A DNA stretch of 64,000 nt. Origin: Limnoperna fortunei. Lineage: Eukaryota > Mollusca > Bivalvia > Mytilida > Modiolidae. Numbering within the stretch: the stretch's first letter is position 1; every line of letters starts with the position of its first letter. Under the pieces are notes generated by a model. The model had not been told where the DNA came from and ran no database searches. It was given only the letters and a program-made list of their open reading frames with translations. Of the stretch, positions 11,101 to 19,879 are shown piece by piece. The translations under genes and the position numbers were made by a program. The stretch covers positions 50,027,648 through 50,091,647 of the forward strand of contig OX104115.1 of the NCBI GenBank assembly GCA_944474755.1, given 5' to 3'.

Positions 11101-13718
11101 GACAATCTGAATCTGGATTATGTTTAAATTATCAAATTCAGAAAGACCTTTTCAGAAAAATTCCATCATAGGAAAAGGGTACAAAAATTAGCTAGCTGGA
11201 ACACTGTGAAATTTAAACTGGATTTTTACTTGGCCATTTTACATGCAATTTTATCTTAAAGTCTATGAAAGACATGAAAGCATGCCTGATGTACATCCAG
11301 ATCAACAACAACAACTCGGTGTACACAACCTGTCAGGAACAGGATAGCAGCTGTTACTGCCAGATCATTGACTAGACAATAACCAGATCCATAGCTAGGG
11401 AAGGCATGATGTGTGCCACCAGCTGTACTACAAGCAATTCCCCTTTCTAGAGCTAGCTGTGCTGTTAATAATGTTCCAGCTGAAAGTAAAACAAACATTA
11501 TGCCACTAAGGTAATTAATGAACAATGAAAAGATTTGATTGTTTGCCACTTTCAGCAATTTTCCAGGAATATAAGCCACTAAGAACCCTCAACCTTAGGC
11601 AGCATATACTTTTGTTTAATGATACTTTTAACATTTTCAGACATATTTGATGCCCTAACAATGGTTAAAAATTATGCCATATGGCACTTTATTGTTGACA
11701 GGAAACGTCACCACACATGCTTTTTTACTTCATTAATGACCAAACTACAGGATTTTTTATTTACTCCCATTAAAATAGCATTTTCTTTCACTTGTGGAAA
11801 ATTGAAGACAATAACAATCATGATAATAGGCAGTATGTACCAGTAAATCAGATGCATGAGAAAAGTTCTAACTTTGAAACTGTAGGGCAGTTAGCCAGAG
11901 GCCTACAGCATGAAATTACCACATAATTGCCAAATTTCAGCATCTTTCCATTTCAGAAAAATTTAAAGACAATAAAAGTCCTTAAATATGCACAACTTAT
12001 GTTGATATTTTTTTTATTTGCATGTTTTTAAAGTTGTCCAAACAAATGTAGGACACAAAAATGTTAAAATTCTCCATCAAATTACAAAAGTGACTTGCAT
12101 AAATTTCTTCAGTCAGACAAATTTTTTTACATGCCTGACTAAATGTAAGGTAATGTTTGTTTGTTTGTTTGATGGTGTTTTAACGCCACTTTCAGCAATT
12201 TTTCAGCTATATCATGGCGTCCAGTTTTTATTGGGGGAGGAAACTGGATTACCTGGAGAAAACCCCGGACCTGCGGTAGGAAAACTGGCAATCCTTGGTA
12301 AGGGAATGCAATCATTTTAAACTGTTAGAAAGTCTTGGAAAGTTTCATGAAAATAAAGTTTTAGTTTGAAAACTGTAGGAGGATTTAACAGGACAATCTT
12401 TTTCCCCACATGTATCATTTCACTAAAAACATTCAAAATGATCCTGTCATTTGTGTACAAAATCTGTATAATATGCACACCTTGATTACAAGAACAAACA
12501 TATTCTGTTTTTTTTTGTTTAAATGGTGTTTTAATGCCACTTTCAGCAATTTTTCAGCCATTTCATGGAGTCCAGTTTTTATTGGGGGAGGAAGCCGGAG
12601 TACCCAGAGAGAACCCCCGACCTCAGTAGGAAGACTGGCAATCCTTGTCAATTAAGATTGGAGTCGAGTACACCCTGCCTGCAGTGAGAATCGAACCCGC
12701 AATCTCAGTGTTGACAGACCACGTGATCAATAGTAGACAAACTATCTTGACCACTCGGCCACCAAGGCCCCACCAAACATATTCTGGATAAACACTGTAT
12801 TTACAAGGTGATAGCCAGACAAACCATGTACCCAAGATGTATCTTGAATGAGGTAACTTCCCCTTATTCTTGAAATGTGTTCCCTTGGGTTGCAAAATAG
12901 CTAGATTTATTGGAAGAACTCCAGTGGAACCATTAACCACTAAACTTGATAGTATAAATAAAAGTTGTCAATCTGTTACAATTCTTTCTGTAACTGCAGA
13001 ATGCTGGTTGACAAGCCACAATTAATTGTTTTCATACTTAACCTGTTTCATATTTAACTCTACTAACAATTCCTTCACTCCATTTGAATCCTGTTTTCTT
13101 TTGCTCATCCTCTGTTATATCTCCAGAAATAAATCTATCAATGTAGTCACTGGTATGAACAACTTTAAAGAGGTCAGAGTTCAAAGGTTCTGGTTCAACA
13201 ACCTGTTTTGCTGATATCACATTATCCTTTCTGAGATGCCTCATCACACCATGGAATTTCTTCATTGCAAATCGATGACTGACAGGTAAATCACACACAT
13301 ATCCATGATGATGTACTATTGGAAGACCTCTTGACTGCAAACGTTTGACCTGGAAGATTTAAGAAAATAATGGAGAACCATTAGTTTACTTGACTCCTAT
13401 TGATCAATTTTGTTTGTGAAAAAAAAGAGAAGCTCTATTACAGACAACAGATGACAAACGATAACTTTACTTATGGACATGTGAGGTCCAAAGGGAATGG
13501 CTAATGGAAGCCACGAGAGCAATGAAAAAGTGGAATACTATTTCTAATAAACATTCTTGCAGGTCAGTACAAAGAATTATCTAACAAAAACAAAACCAGA
13601 CCTTGTTGACATTCTCTATATCTACTTGTGATAACTGTTTGATCTGCAGTGAAGACATATATCTTAGTTTACACCAAGTAATTTCCACTTGTCCAAAAAA
13701 CTGATGGAATTGTCTCAT
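1932..13718 (-). CDS. Histone-deacetylase-fold enzyme, small bacterial/plant-like class (whole gene, 6 coding exons)
   Basis: Coding exons on the minus strand are 13718-13602, 13349-13043, 11479-11286, 6031-5903, 3209-3071 and 2107 to about 1932; the phases join without a break to give a protein of about 350 residues, the usual size of single-domain bacterial and plant-type deacetylases. Motifs in order: LPIVHHHGY and SHRFAMKKF near the N-terminus, the catalytic His pair in AGGTHHAFP, zinc ligands in DLDVHQGDGTA, the third ligand Asp in DAGVDPHEKDELGRL, and the Tyr loop VIGGGY. All catalytic positions are present, so the enzyme should be an active zinc-dependent deacylase; substrate (histone, polyamine or other acyl-lysine) cannot be told from sequence. 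The family is known in bacteria, plants and many invertebrates; it is not the canonical HDAC1/3/8 sequence. One donor is GC rather than GT. The gene has introns, so it is not a bacterial contaminant. Confidence 0.9.
2487..3070. repeat. 47-bp tandem array (about 12 units) starting at the exon 5 splice donor
   Basis: Units read (plus strand) TTATTTGAG-ATTTKACCTTGG-TCTGTGAGATGTCCCCCAACCACATG with few differences. On the gene's strand each unit contains CACAGACCAAG|GTAAAA or |GTCAAA, matching the real exon 5 end CTGACAGACCAAG|GTAAAA at 3071/3070. The array fills the part of intron 5 next to the donor. Confidence 0.95.
3071..3209 (-). CDS. Deacetylase exon 5 (third zinc Asp)
   Basis: Reads DKEYMNILTNQLPW..RPDLVLYDAGVDPHEKDELGRLNLTDQ. 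Acceptor ATTAAG, donor GTAAAAAC right after CAGACCAAG. The exon's last bases and donor are reiterated in the tandem array that starts immediately downstream (toward lower coordinates). Confidence 0.92.
3340..3900 (-). repeat. Diverged dispersed repeat, tandem-like, in intron 4
   Basis: Successive blocks carry 'gccattttaatttttt...ggcataaaa..', '..atagaggaccatccaa' and 'ttggttaac..gttt', each recurring at roughly 140-150 bp spacing. The same vocabulary appears in the plus orientation at 49380-50160 and 37130-37200. It is an old molluscan intergenic repeat, not coding. Confidence 0.5.
3901..4512. other. Intron 4 of the deacetylase gene, no feature recognised
   Basis: AT-rich sequence; short open frames here lack any conserved motif. 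Confidence 0.4.
4513..4630 (-). repeat. tRNA-derived SINE, 3' fragment
   Basis: Reverse complement of the SINE 3' body: GTTTGTTTGAATTGTGTTTTA..CCACTTTCAGC..CAGTTTTTATTGGGGGAGGAAGCCGGAG..GAACCCCGG. The tRNA-like head is missing. Confidence 0.85.
4631..5902. other. Intron 4, AT-rich unique-looking sequence
   Basis: No coding block, RNA gene or clear repeat seen. Confidence 0.4.
5903..6031 (-). CDS. Deacetylase exon 4
   Basis: 43 codons exactly, GDGTAYIFADN...FTFSMHNENNFPW...LKDRIT. Acceptor TTGCAG, donor GTAAGT. Phase 0 at both ends. GDGTA completes the zinc-ligand motif begun in exon 3. Confidence 0.92.
6125..10025. repeat. Nested higher-order tandem repeat in intron 3 of the deacetylase gene
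   Basis: A long unit is repeated at about 6125, 6825, 9220 and 9880. Each has a minisatellite block of roughly 36-bp subunits (CCAATGTCCACTCAGCCACAG-TGGGCAGCC) followed by a constant AT-rich segment (..AAGCTACTTTTTGCAAAAA.., ACTAACCATTTGGGGCACAG.., ..GGATTTTAACCAAAAAAG). The second unit is split by the element at 7371-9065; removing it restores a unit of about 700 bp. The subunit holds CCACT/AGTGG inverted halves. Confidence 0.9.
7371..9065 (+). mobile_element. Molluscan 'GCTCACCTGG...CCAGGTGAGC' element, full-length looking copy
   Basis: Begins GCTCACCTGGACC with a CCGTCGTCTGTCGT stretch and ends ..GGATTCCAGGTGAGCG..CCTGGGAGCCTCTAG, so the subterminal ends are inverted. The interior is five to six diverged copies of a ~180-bp unit (ATGATCAGCAATA..TTGGTCTGAAATTGTCA..GGAGTTATTGCCCTTAAA). 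Comparison with the uninterrupted paralogue at 6655-6685 places the insertion in a T-rich site with a duplicated TTA (or TA). No coding capacity is visible, so it is non-autonomous. Confidence 0.85.
10026..11285. other. Intron 3, no gene seen
   Basis: AT-rich. A stretch at about 10860-10930 (..TCATCCATACCAAGTTTGGTTGAAATTGG..) resembles common molluscan repeat text. No exon or RNA gene supported. Confidence 0.4.
11286..11479 (-). CDS. Deacetylase exon 3 (catalytic His-His and zinc Asp/His)
   Basis: Encodes AGTLLTAQLALERG, the AGGTHHAFPSYGSGYC catalytic block and VVVVDLDVHQ. Acceptor TTTCAG; the donor following CATCAG is GCATGC, that is a GC-AG intron, because the next exon must begin with GDGTA and no GT lies at the junction. 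Confidence 0.92.
11535..11570 (-). repeat. SINE 3' micro-fragment
   Basis: GATTGTTTGCCACTTTCAGC followed by AATTTTCCAG matches the SINE tail in reverse. Confidence 0.45.
12158..12296 (-). repeat. tRNA-derived SINE, 3' half
   Basis: GTTTGTTTGATGGTGTTTTA, CCACTTTCAGCAATTTTTC, CAGTTTTTATTGGGGGAGG, ..GACCTGCGGTAGGAAAAC in reverse orientation. Lacks the tRNA head. Confidence 0.88.
12514..12774 (-). repeat. tRNA-derived SINE, full length
   Basis: Reverse complement reads GGGGCCTTGGTGGCCGAGTG (A-box-like), ..GATCACGTGGTCTGTCAACA.., GGTTCGATTCTCACTGCAGG (B-box GGTTCGATTC), then the body and ..GTGGCATTAAAACACC. Head, body and tail are all present. Confidence 0.92.
13043..13349 (-). CDS. Deacetylase exon 2
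   Basis: Reads VKRLQSRGLPIVHHHGYV... and continues to ...FKWSEGIVSRVKYET, the conserved N-terminal third of the domain with the HRF..KF motif. Acceptor CTTCCAG at 13350-13356, donor GTTAAG at 13042-13037; the exon ends with one extra base (phase 1). Confidence 0.9.
13602..13718 (-). CDS. Deacetylase exon 1 (start codon exon)
   Basis: An ATG at 13718-13716 opens 39 codons (MRQFHQFFGQ...ENVNK) ending in AAG before the donor GTCTGG. An in-frame TGA lies four codons upstream, so this is the most 5' possible start; a second in-frame ATG is at 13658-13656 (MSSLQIK). A good acceptor (TAATTTCAG) ends at 13741, suggesting a 5'UTR intron further upstream. The exon joins in phase 0 to the next, but no conserved domain residue lies in it, so the assignment is moderate. 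Confidence 0.55.
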
Positions 13719-13740
13719 TGCACCACTTCATACGCTGAAT

Positions 13741-14148
13741 CTGAAATTAAAATATCCAACAGTCTAAAGTTACAGATATTTGGTCTAACAGTTAGCCTCC
13801 TTTTTATAGAACATTTTCATATTTGATTAAAGCCTTCAGATTTGTGATTTGAGAAAAACCTTCCAATACAAACTAAACCTATGATGTACCATGGCCCATG
13901 GGTAAACAAGCACAGATCATGCCACTGTACACCTTTGCCTCAGTTTGTGTTGGAAGGTATTTATCACATAACAAATTCAGTTACATCAGAAAGTCAGTTA
14001 AGTTTTTGCTTATAAAGTAAAGCATGTTTTGTCATTAAAGAATTAAATAAATATAATAATTTTTGAGATGGAAAAAAAAAGAATTATGTCTTGAACAAAA
14101 ATGTAGTTGCTAAATTTAGTTATATGTAATTTGCCAATACTTATTCTG
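13741..14148. other. Upstream flank of the deacetylase gene (5'UTR intron or promoter region)
   Basis: No coding block. If the acceptor ending at 13741 is used, an upstream non-coding exon should lie in this direction, but I cannot place it or a core promoter. Confidence 0.35.
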
Positions 14149-14312
14149 TTTGTTTGAATAGTGTTTTAACGCCACTTTCAGCAATTTTTCAGCTATATCA
14201 TGGAGTCCAGTTTGTATTGGGGGAGGAAGCCAGAGTACCCGGAGAGAACCCCCGACCTGCGGTAGAAAAACTGGCAATCCTTGTCAATTAAGATTGGAGT
14301 CGAGTACACCCA
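14149..14312 (-). repeat. tRNA-derived SINE, 3' part
   Basis: GTTTGAATAGTGTTTTAACG .. GGGGGAGGAAGCCAGAGTAC .. ACTGGCAATCCTTGTCAATT .. GAGTCGAGTACACC in reverse; ends before the tRNA head. Confidence 0.88.
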
Positions 14313-14399
14313 TCCTGCAAATACTTATTCTGCAGTGCACCCAAGATAACATAATAAAGTATATTTTTACAGTTGTTTCAAAAATAGTCAGTAGTTTTT

Positions 14400-14730
14400 T
14401 TCCAAGTAGATCTTGTGTTATTCAACTTGCTAGAGGTTTGGTTTTGGATGAATGGTCAGAGCTAACTGATAATGATCTCCCAGTTGTTAAATTTACCTTG
14501 ACTATGCAAAGGCATTTGATACAGTGCCTCTTCTGTGTTATTTTTTAAAACTTGAAAAAAATTGGATTTAAAAGAAATATTTTACAGTGGATTAAAAGTT
14601 TGTTATCTGTATGTAAACAATGTGTTCTTTTATATTACCGGTATACACTTTCTTTATTGACAGCTGTTTTAAGTGGAGTACCCCTAGACAATGTTTTGGG
14701 ACCTGTTCTCTTTTTAATCTTTATTAATTA
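14400..14730 (+). pseudogene. LINE reverse transcriptase fragment
   Basis: Across two frames the text reads ..DYAKAFDTVPLL, then KLEKIGFKRNILQWIKS.., then SGVPLDNVLGPVLFLIFIN. These are the palm motif after the first catalytic Asp and the SGVPQGSVLGP block of non-LTR reverse transcriptases. Frameshifts and the absence of the YADD region show it is a dead fragment. Confidence 0.85.
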
Positions 14731-15077
14731 AAGTATAGGTTACTATCAAGAACAGAACTCGAAGAGCACCTAATATCACTCCTAGTTATATTAGCAAGCT
14801 ATCTGAATTAAATATTGTAGATGAGCACTTGAAAATTGATATAAAAGTAGACAAAAATAATATTAACATCAATAAAATTTGAAGTGTTTATTTTTTAACT
14901 ACACAAATTTCAGAAATTTTTTTTTTAATCTCAAATGCTTTATTTTAAATTGACAGTTTTGTGACATCACAAACACATAAGTGAAAGACCTAAGGTCACC
15001 AATTAAATGCAGAGGCACTGTTAGGGTATTCTGAAGTAATGTCATAAACAAACAGGGTACTCTGAAGTAACGTCGTG

Positions 15078-17037
15078 GTGTTACAGTTATTTTGTACCAC
15101 GACAATTTTGTTACATTGCCATTAGTACCTAAAATTACCATTTCAAACCATCAATATGCCATTTTGGACCATAATGTATTGCCATTTCATACCATATATA
15201 AATAAATATGTACCATATGTTAACAATTTTGTACCATATTAAATAAATAGGTACCATATGTAAACAATTTCGTACCCTGAGTAAAATTGAAATACTTAAA
15301 TGTATCAAACTAAATGAATATGTTTTACAGCTACACTGAGTACAAATTCTTTAAAATTCATAAATTAATCTAAAGATATATTCAATATTATAAATAAAGA
15401 AAGGTTATTTGTGTATAAGATTATTTATCTTTTTACATTTAAGAAAGTTCATCTAAAGTAATGATAATGATTAATTTTAAGCATTCTGAATAGAAATGAA
15501 ATGAGGGTAAAAACATTGAGGAGAGAAAATGTTTCTATTGTAATAGTTCTTCTATTGAAGATGAGAAGCATGTACTATTGTATTGTCCGCTATATGCAGA
15601 TTTAAGAGTAAAGTTATTTCAAGAAATTAATAATTATAATGTGGAATTTTCAAGTTTGTCAGATGATCAAAAGTTTATATATCTCTTTAAAGCAGATGAC
15701 TGTTTTTATAATGTTGCCAAAACCTGCTGTAACATTTTAAGTAGAAGAAATACCTTTTTATTCTCTTAACTAGTAATATTAACTTTTAAAGTTACATTTC
15801 CTTTTACTTTCATTTATTATTTTATTTGTAGATTGGTAATGTTAATGTAAGTCATGTTTTAAACTGTGTATACATGTAATAGTCTCTCATAATTCTGTTT
15901 AGAATGGCACTTGTATTTTGACTGAATGTGTTTTATATGTTTGCATGTAACTATAACTGTTTATTGTATGTGAATTTTGTGTATTTACAAGTGGTGAGAC
16001 TTTAATAAAATATTGAATCTGAATCTGAAATAATTGTTGTGTACACAGTAGACGGTCACATCTTTGTGCCAGAGTGTTTGTACCAGATTCATAATCCTCA
16101 AGTCAATTGTTATATTGTAATATATGTAATATTGCAAATAGTAGCTTATGTTTAAATAGTTGCTTAACTACGCATATATTTTTTATCTGTGTCATAATGT
16201 TGTTATATGATTGTTAATATATCTCATGCTTGTGGATCTTATTATGACAAAGTGATGTTACTAAATTAAAAATAAAAATAGTTTTTTATTTTTATTTACC
16301 ACTTTGGTCAAAAGAGCAATATTCTTGGATTTGACTTTTCCCCAGACATGACAATGAGTAACTCGACGGGTGTCTAATTAGAGGCAGGCACTGCTTACTC
16401 GTCCGGAGCACCTGAGTGCACCTATGGTTTTTATTGGGTTCGTGTTACTCTCTTTCTGTTTTTGTGTTGTGTTTGTCTATATCCGAATTTGTAACTGTCC
16501 CTTGACTTTTGACTCTTGTTGTTCAGTCTGTTTTCTTTGCTATTTTTATTATGTTGAAACTGCATACAGGTTTGCACTAATAGGCACATCATACATGTAC
16601 GTTTAATAAGTCAAGGAAAGACATTATGTAAAAAGGACATAAAATAGTGGAATAAAAAAATTAAAACATAAAAGAGATGACAATGATACAAACCCTAAGT
16701 AATATACTTGTATTTACATTTTAATGGAAAGGATACACAACTCAAAGACTTGCCACAAATTTACATTTTCCATTAACTTTCTATTACTCTTGTGATACAA
16801 TTCTCCATATATTGGTACAAGACATACCCTTGTAATATTATTCTTTGTAAAACAAAATTAAGTACACAAAATTCGGCATTGGGTACGAAATTGTCTCAAT
16901 TAAATTCTCCATACAGCACGAAATTGTAATAATACACTTTCCAATATGGTACAAAATGGATATGGAACGAAATGGTTTATATGTATGGTACGAATTGGTT
17001 GGTACGAAATGGTTTTGGTACGAAATGACTGGTTACC
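15078..17037. mobile_element. TIR element with word-repeat arms (MULE/foldback type)
   Basis: The left arm (15078-15290) repeats TTTTGTACCA / ATTTCGTACC-like words; the right arm (16870-17037) repeats GGTACGAAATGG in the opposite sense. Ends are GTGTTACAGTT.. and ..GACTGGTTACC. Flanks ACGTCGTG and ACGTCATG form an 8-bp target duplication with one mismatch, and the uninterrupted relative of the target is visible at 17645-17690 (..GAAGTAACGACATGAACAAAG). The interior holds an old LINE 3' end (15530-16028) and a block with the common mussel-like text GAGCACCTGAG..GGGTTCGTGTT. Confidence 0.7.
15530..16028 (+). pseudogene. LINE ORF2 C-terminus and 3' end
   Basis: Frame at 15545-15769 reads CFYCNS..EDEKHVLLYCPLYADLRVKLF.., the C-x2-C .. 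H..CP-Y..LR zinc-knuckle-like tail of LINE ORF2 proteins, then a stop. The 3' end at 15990-16028 finishes with a TTGAATCTGAATCTGA simple tail. Likely the same family as the reverse transcriptase fragment at 14400. Confidence 0.75.
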
Positions 17038-17459
17038 ACGTCATGAACAATGTGCTATGCCCGCATGTAAGCTGCGCCTATATTTTATATTAGGTACATG
17101 TATTGTCTTTATTTCTTTTGTTTTGCCTGTTTAATGTGTTCTTTGGTCTGTACGGTAACAGGACAATATTTCAATCTTTTTAACATCTTCAAATGGACTT
17201 AACTTAAATTTCCAGAATTTCATTTAAATAATTTGTACATTAGCCAAGAACTAACTAATTAATTTACATGTTCCTGAGAGACAGTGTCTTATGTACCAAT
17301 ATTGTTATTATAGCGAGCATCATCGCAGATGCAATCTATACGGTTACATGCGTGTGTGTAAAAAAAGTCATGTGATCCATATGAACAAATCCATTTCAGA
17401 TGGTATCTGAGCTATCCAAAGAAAATATTTTAGACGAACGAACAAATATACAATATAAA

Positions 17460-17895
17460 AGTAGACATAAATAATTTTGACATCGATAAAATTAAAGTGT
17501 TTATTTTTTAAATTACTACAGAAATGCCAGACAAACTTTTTTCAATCTGAAACCCTGTATTTGAAATTGAGTTTTGTGACGTCACCAACACATTAGAAAA
17601 GACGTCACGTCATCAATGGAATGTAGAGGCACTGTTAGGGGGCTCTGAAGTAACGACATGAACAAAGTGCGATGCTCGCATTTAGGCTGTGCCTACATTC
17701 ATATTATCTCTTTTAAAATAGACGTATGAATTTAAGTTTTTATTTTATATTTATGTATGTCTGGCGTATAATCATGTGCTTGTTTTTGTTTAAAAAAAAT
17801 ATTCAGTCGTTTAAAGAGCCCTACAGAGCTCATGTTAATTTGTTACCTTGTATATATTGTGACGACTCTAAATAAAGATTACTTTACAAAATACA
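17460..17895 (+). repeat. Dispersed repeat and LINE 3' end
   Basis: 17460-17700 is a diverged copy of 14850-15075 (GTAGACA.AAATAAT..ACATC.ATAAAAT.., ..GAGGCACTGTTAGGG..). 17760-17895 ends in AGAGCCCTACAGAGCTCATG and TAAATAAAGATTACTTTA, the same 3'-terminal hairpin as the LINE at 20905-20965. Confidence 0.65.
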
Positions 17896-18134
17896 ATCTT
17901 TCAATCAAGTTAGGTGGTTAGCTGTATCTGGGAAAATTGAGAAGTTTACTTCGGGTATGTCGAATCTGATCCCAATTTCTTGACAGCTTGTTAAATCCTT
18001 GCCTTGGTGTGAACTTTTGACATTTTTTTCCTTAATGAAAAATATTAATTATATGAATATACTATAAAATGTACTAGGGGAAAGTATTAATAAATTTTAC
18101 CCACGTGAAATTAACCTCTCAGCTCATGTTATGG

Positions 18135-18425
18135 TCACACACTCGAATTTCGTTCACACTCGAATTTCGGCGATTTTCCTTCATTCAGCCAGAGACAGTC
18201 TAAAGTATAGTATAGACTTCCCTGATTCAGCAATATAAGCAATGAACCCAACGCTAAATTACTTTCAAAATATCGTGCATTTATTGCTCTTATTAAATGA
18301 CTCCCAATTTATCAAATACAGCGTGTTTCAACGAAATTAACGTCCGTTAAAGTAGGGACAGTTTAAGTATAGACTGTCCATGGTTAAAGCGACACACTTT
18401 CATCGCCGAAATTCGAATGTACTAG
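18135..18425. mobile_element. Short TIR element (MITE-like)
   Basis: Left ACTCGAATTTCGGCGAT (with a partial second copy CGAATTTCGTTCACACT) faces right ATCGCCGAAATTCGAATGT. The interior also has GACAGT..AAGTATAGACT inverted/duplicated blocks. No coding. Confidence 0.55.
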
Positions 18426-18454
18426 AATATATATTTGCTACTATGTATATATCC

Positions 18455-19321
18455 GGTAACTTCCCACTTGGTCTACTCCCATTTGGTCTATTCCCATTTG
18501 GTCTACTATTTGCCCATTCCCATTTGGTCTACTCCCATTTTGTCTACTCTTGAAAATTTATAATTCCCATTTCGTCTACTCAATAAAATATAACTAGGTT
18601 TAAACTTGGTTGTTACATAAAATTATGGTGTATTAGAGTTTATGTTCCACAGGAAGACTTTATGTACTACATAATGAACTGAATGATATGAGAAATGTTT
18701 CTTGCTTTATATTGAAAATATTTAATTATAATTTTTTTGATCTCATAAAAAACAAGAAAAAAAACTCAGGTTTGTCTAAAAAATATATATCATAATTGTT
18801 TTATCTATGATCCAAGATTATGTTGTTGCCAAAGCAAATTGTCTGTTATAAATGTGTCCAAGCTACAAAATTATATCAGACAAGGATCAAAGTATCAAAA
18901 GTTGTTAATCACAGTATAAACAAACAACTGGCAACTTAATCATTTTCATTGTTAATGTAACAATTCCATAATGCTAATTATTAAACAATAATAATTTATT
19001 CATATGCACACATTCTATTTAATAGAATGTTTAAATAAAACAAAGCTGTTCAAAATTAAAAGTGTTTACTCATTATATGTTCATACTTACTTTAAGAACA
19101 TTTGAATACTCTTAATTTTTAACTTTATTTTTTTTAATACCAATTTTATACTCCCATAAATTTTAATGAAAAAAATTGCATTAAACTTCTCATATAAAAT
19201 TCATAGAGTAGACAAAATGGGACACTATAATTTTTTAGAGTAGACGAAATGGGAATAGACCAAATGGGAGTAGACCAAATGGGAGTAGACTAACTGGGAG
19301 TAGACCAAGTGGGAATGAACC
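18455..19321. mobile_element. Non-autonomous TIR element with word-repeat arms, 8-bp target duplication
   Basis: The left arm starts GGTAACTTCCCACTTGGTC and iterates CCCATTTGGTCTACT; the right arm is the inverse (GAGTAGACCAAATGGGA repeated) ending GGGAATGAACC. Both flanks are ATATATCC (18447-18454 and 19322-19329), a perfect 8-bp duplication, consistent with a Mutator-type mechanism. The interior is AT-rich, non-coding. Confidence 0.85.
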
Positions 19322-19329
19322 ATATATCC

Positions 19330-19660
19330 TACTCTAAATAAAATTTACTTAGTTACCGGAGTTTTGAATGTTTTTTACAAATTGAGTTCAAAATTTAAAT
19401 TTCACTGTACGTAAAACTCCAACGAGCCTCACTTCCGGACATCTTCTGACAACTTTGTACTATATATATAAAATTGAGTATTAATTTTCTAGAAAATTTA
19501 CTAGATGAATATATTAACAAATTTTAACCTGAAATTTGCATGTTTTTTTCCAAATTTTGTTCAAAGTTTAAAATTTCACTGTAAGTAATTTATTCCAACA
19601 AACCACCATTGCAGTCAACTTTTGGACAACTTTCCCCTCATGAATAAAAATTGATTGATA
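19330..19660. repeat. Diverged direct duplication
   Basis: Two copies of a ~150-bp unit containing TTCAAA.TTTAAA.TTTCACTGTA, followed by CTCCAACGAGCC / ATTCCAACAAACC and TTCTGACAACTTT / TTTGGACAACTTT. Confidence 0.5.
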
Positions 19661-19879
19661 AAGCACTGAATTTGGTGAAACCTTAGACTTCAGATTTAAT
19701 TTCAACAGCCATATTTCTAATATTTGTATAAAAAAAAAGCATAACAACAGCTCAATGCACTCAAGCGAATCGGAAATCAGCTAAGTAAATTGACTATTTA
19801 TTACTCTTTTATATTATCTAACTTTAATTATTGTCCTTTAGTGGGCATTTTTGTGGGGAAATAAACACTAAAAATTGGA

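Noticed and set aside
12433..12940. Frames on both strands overlapping GVLPIN.. / RVVKIV..ITWSVNTEIAGSILTAGRVYSTP
   Set aside because: These are translations of the SINE; the same peptide text occurs at every SINE copy.
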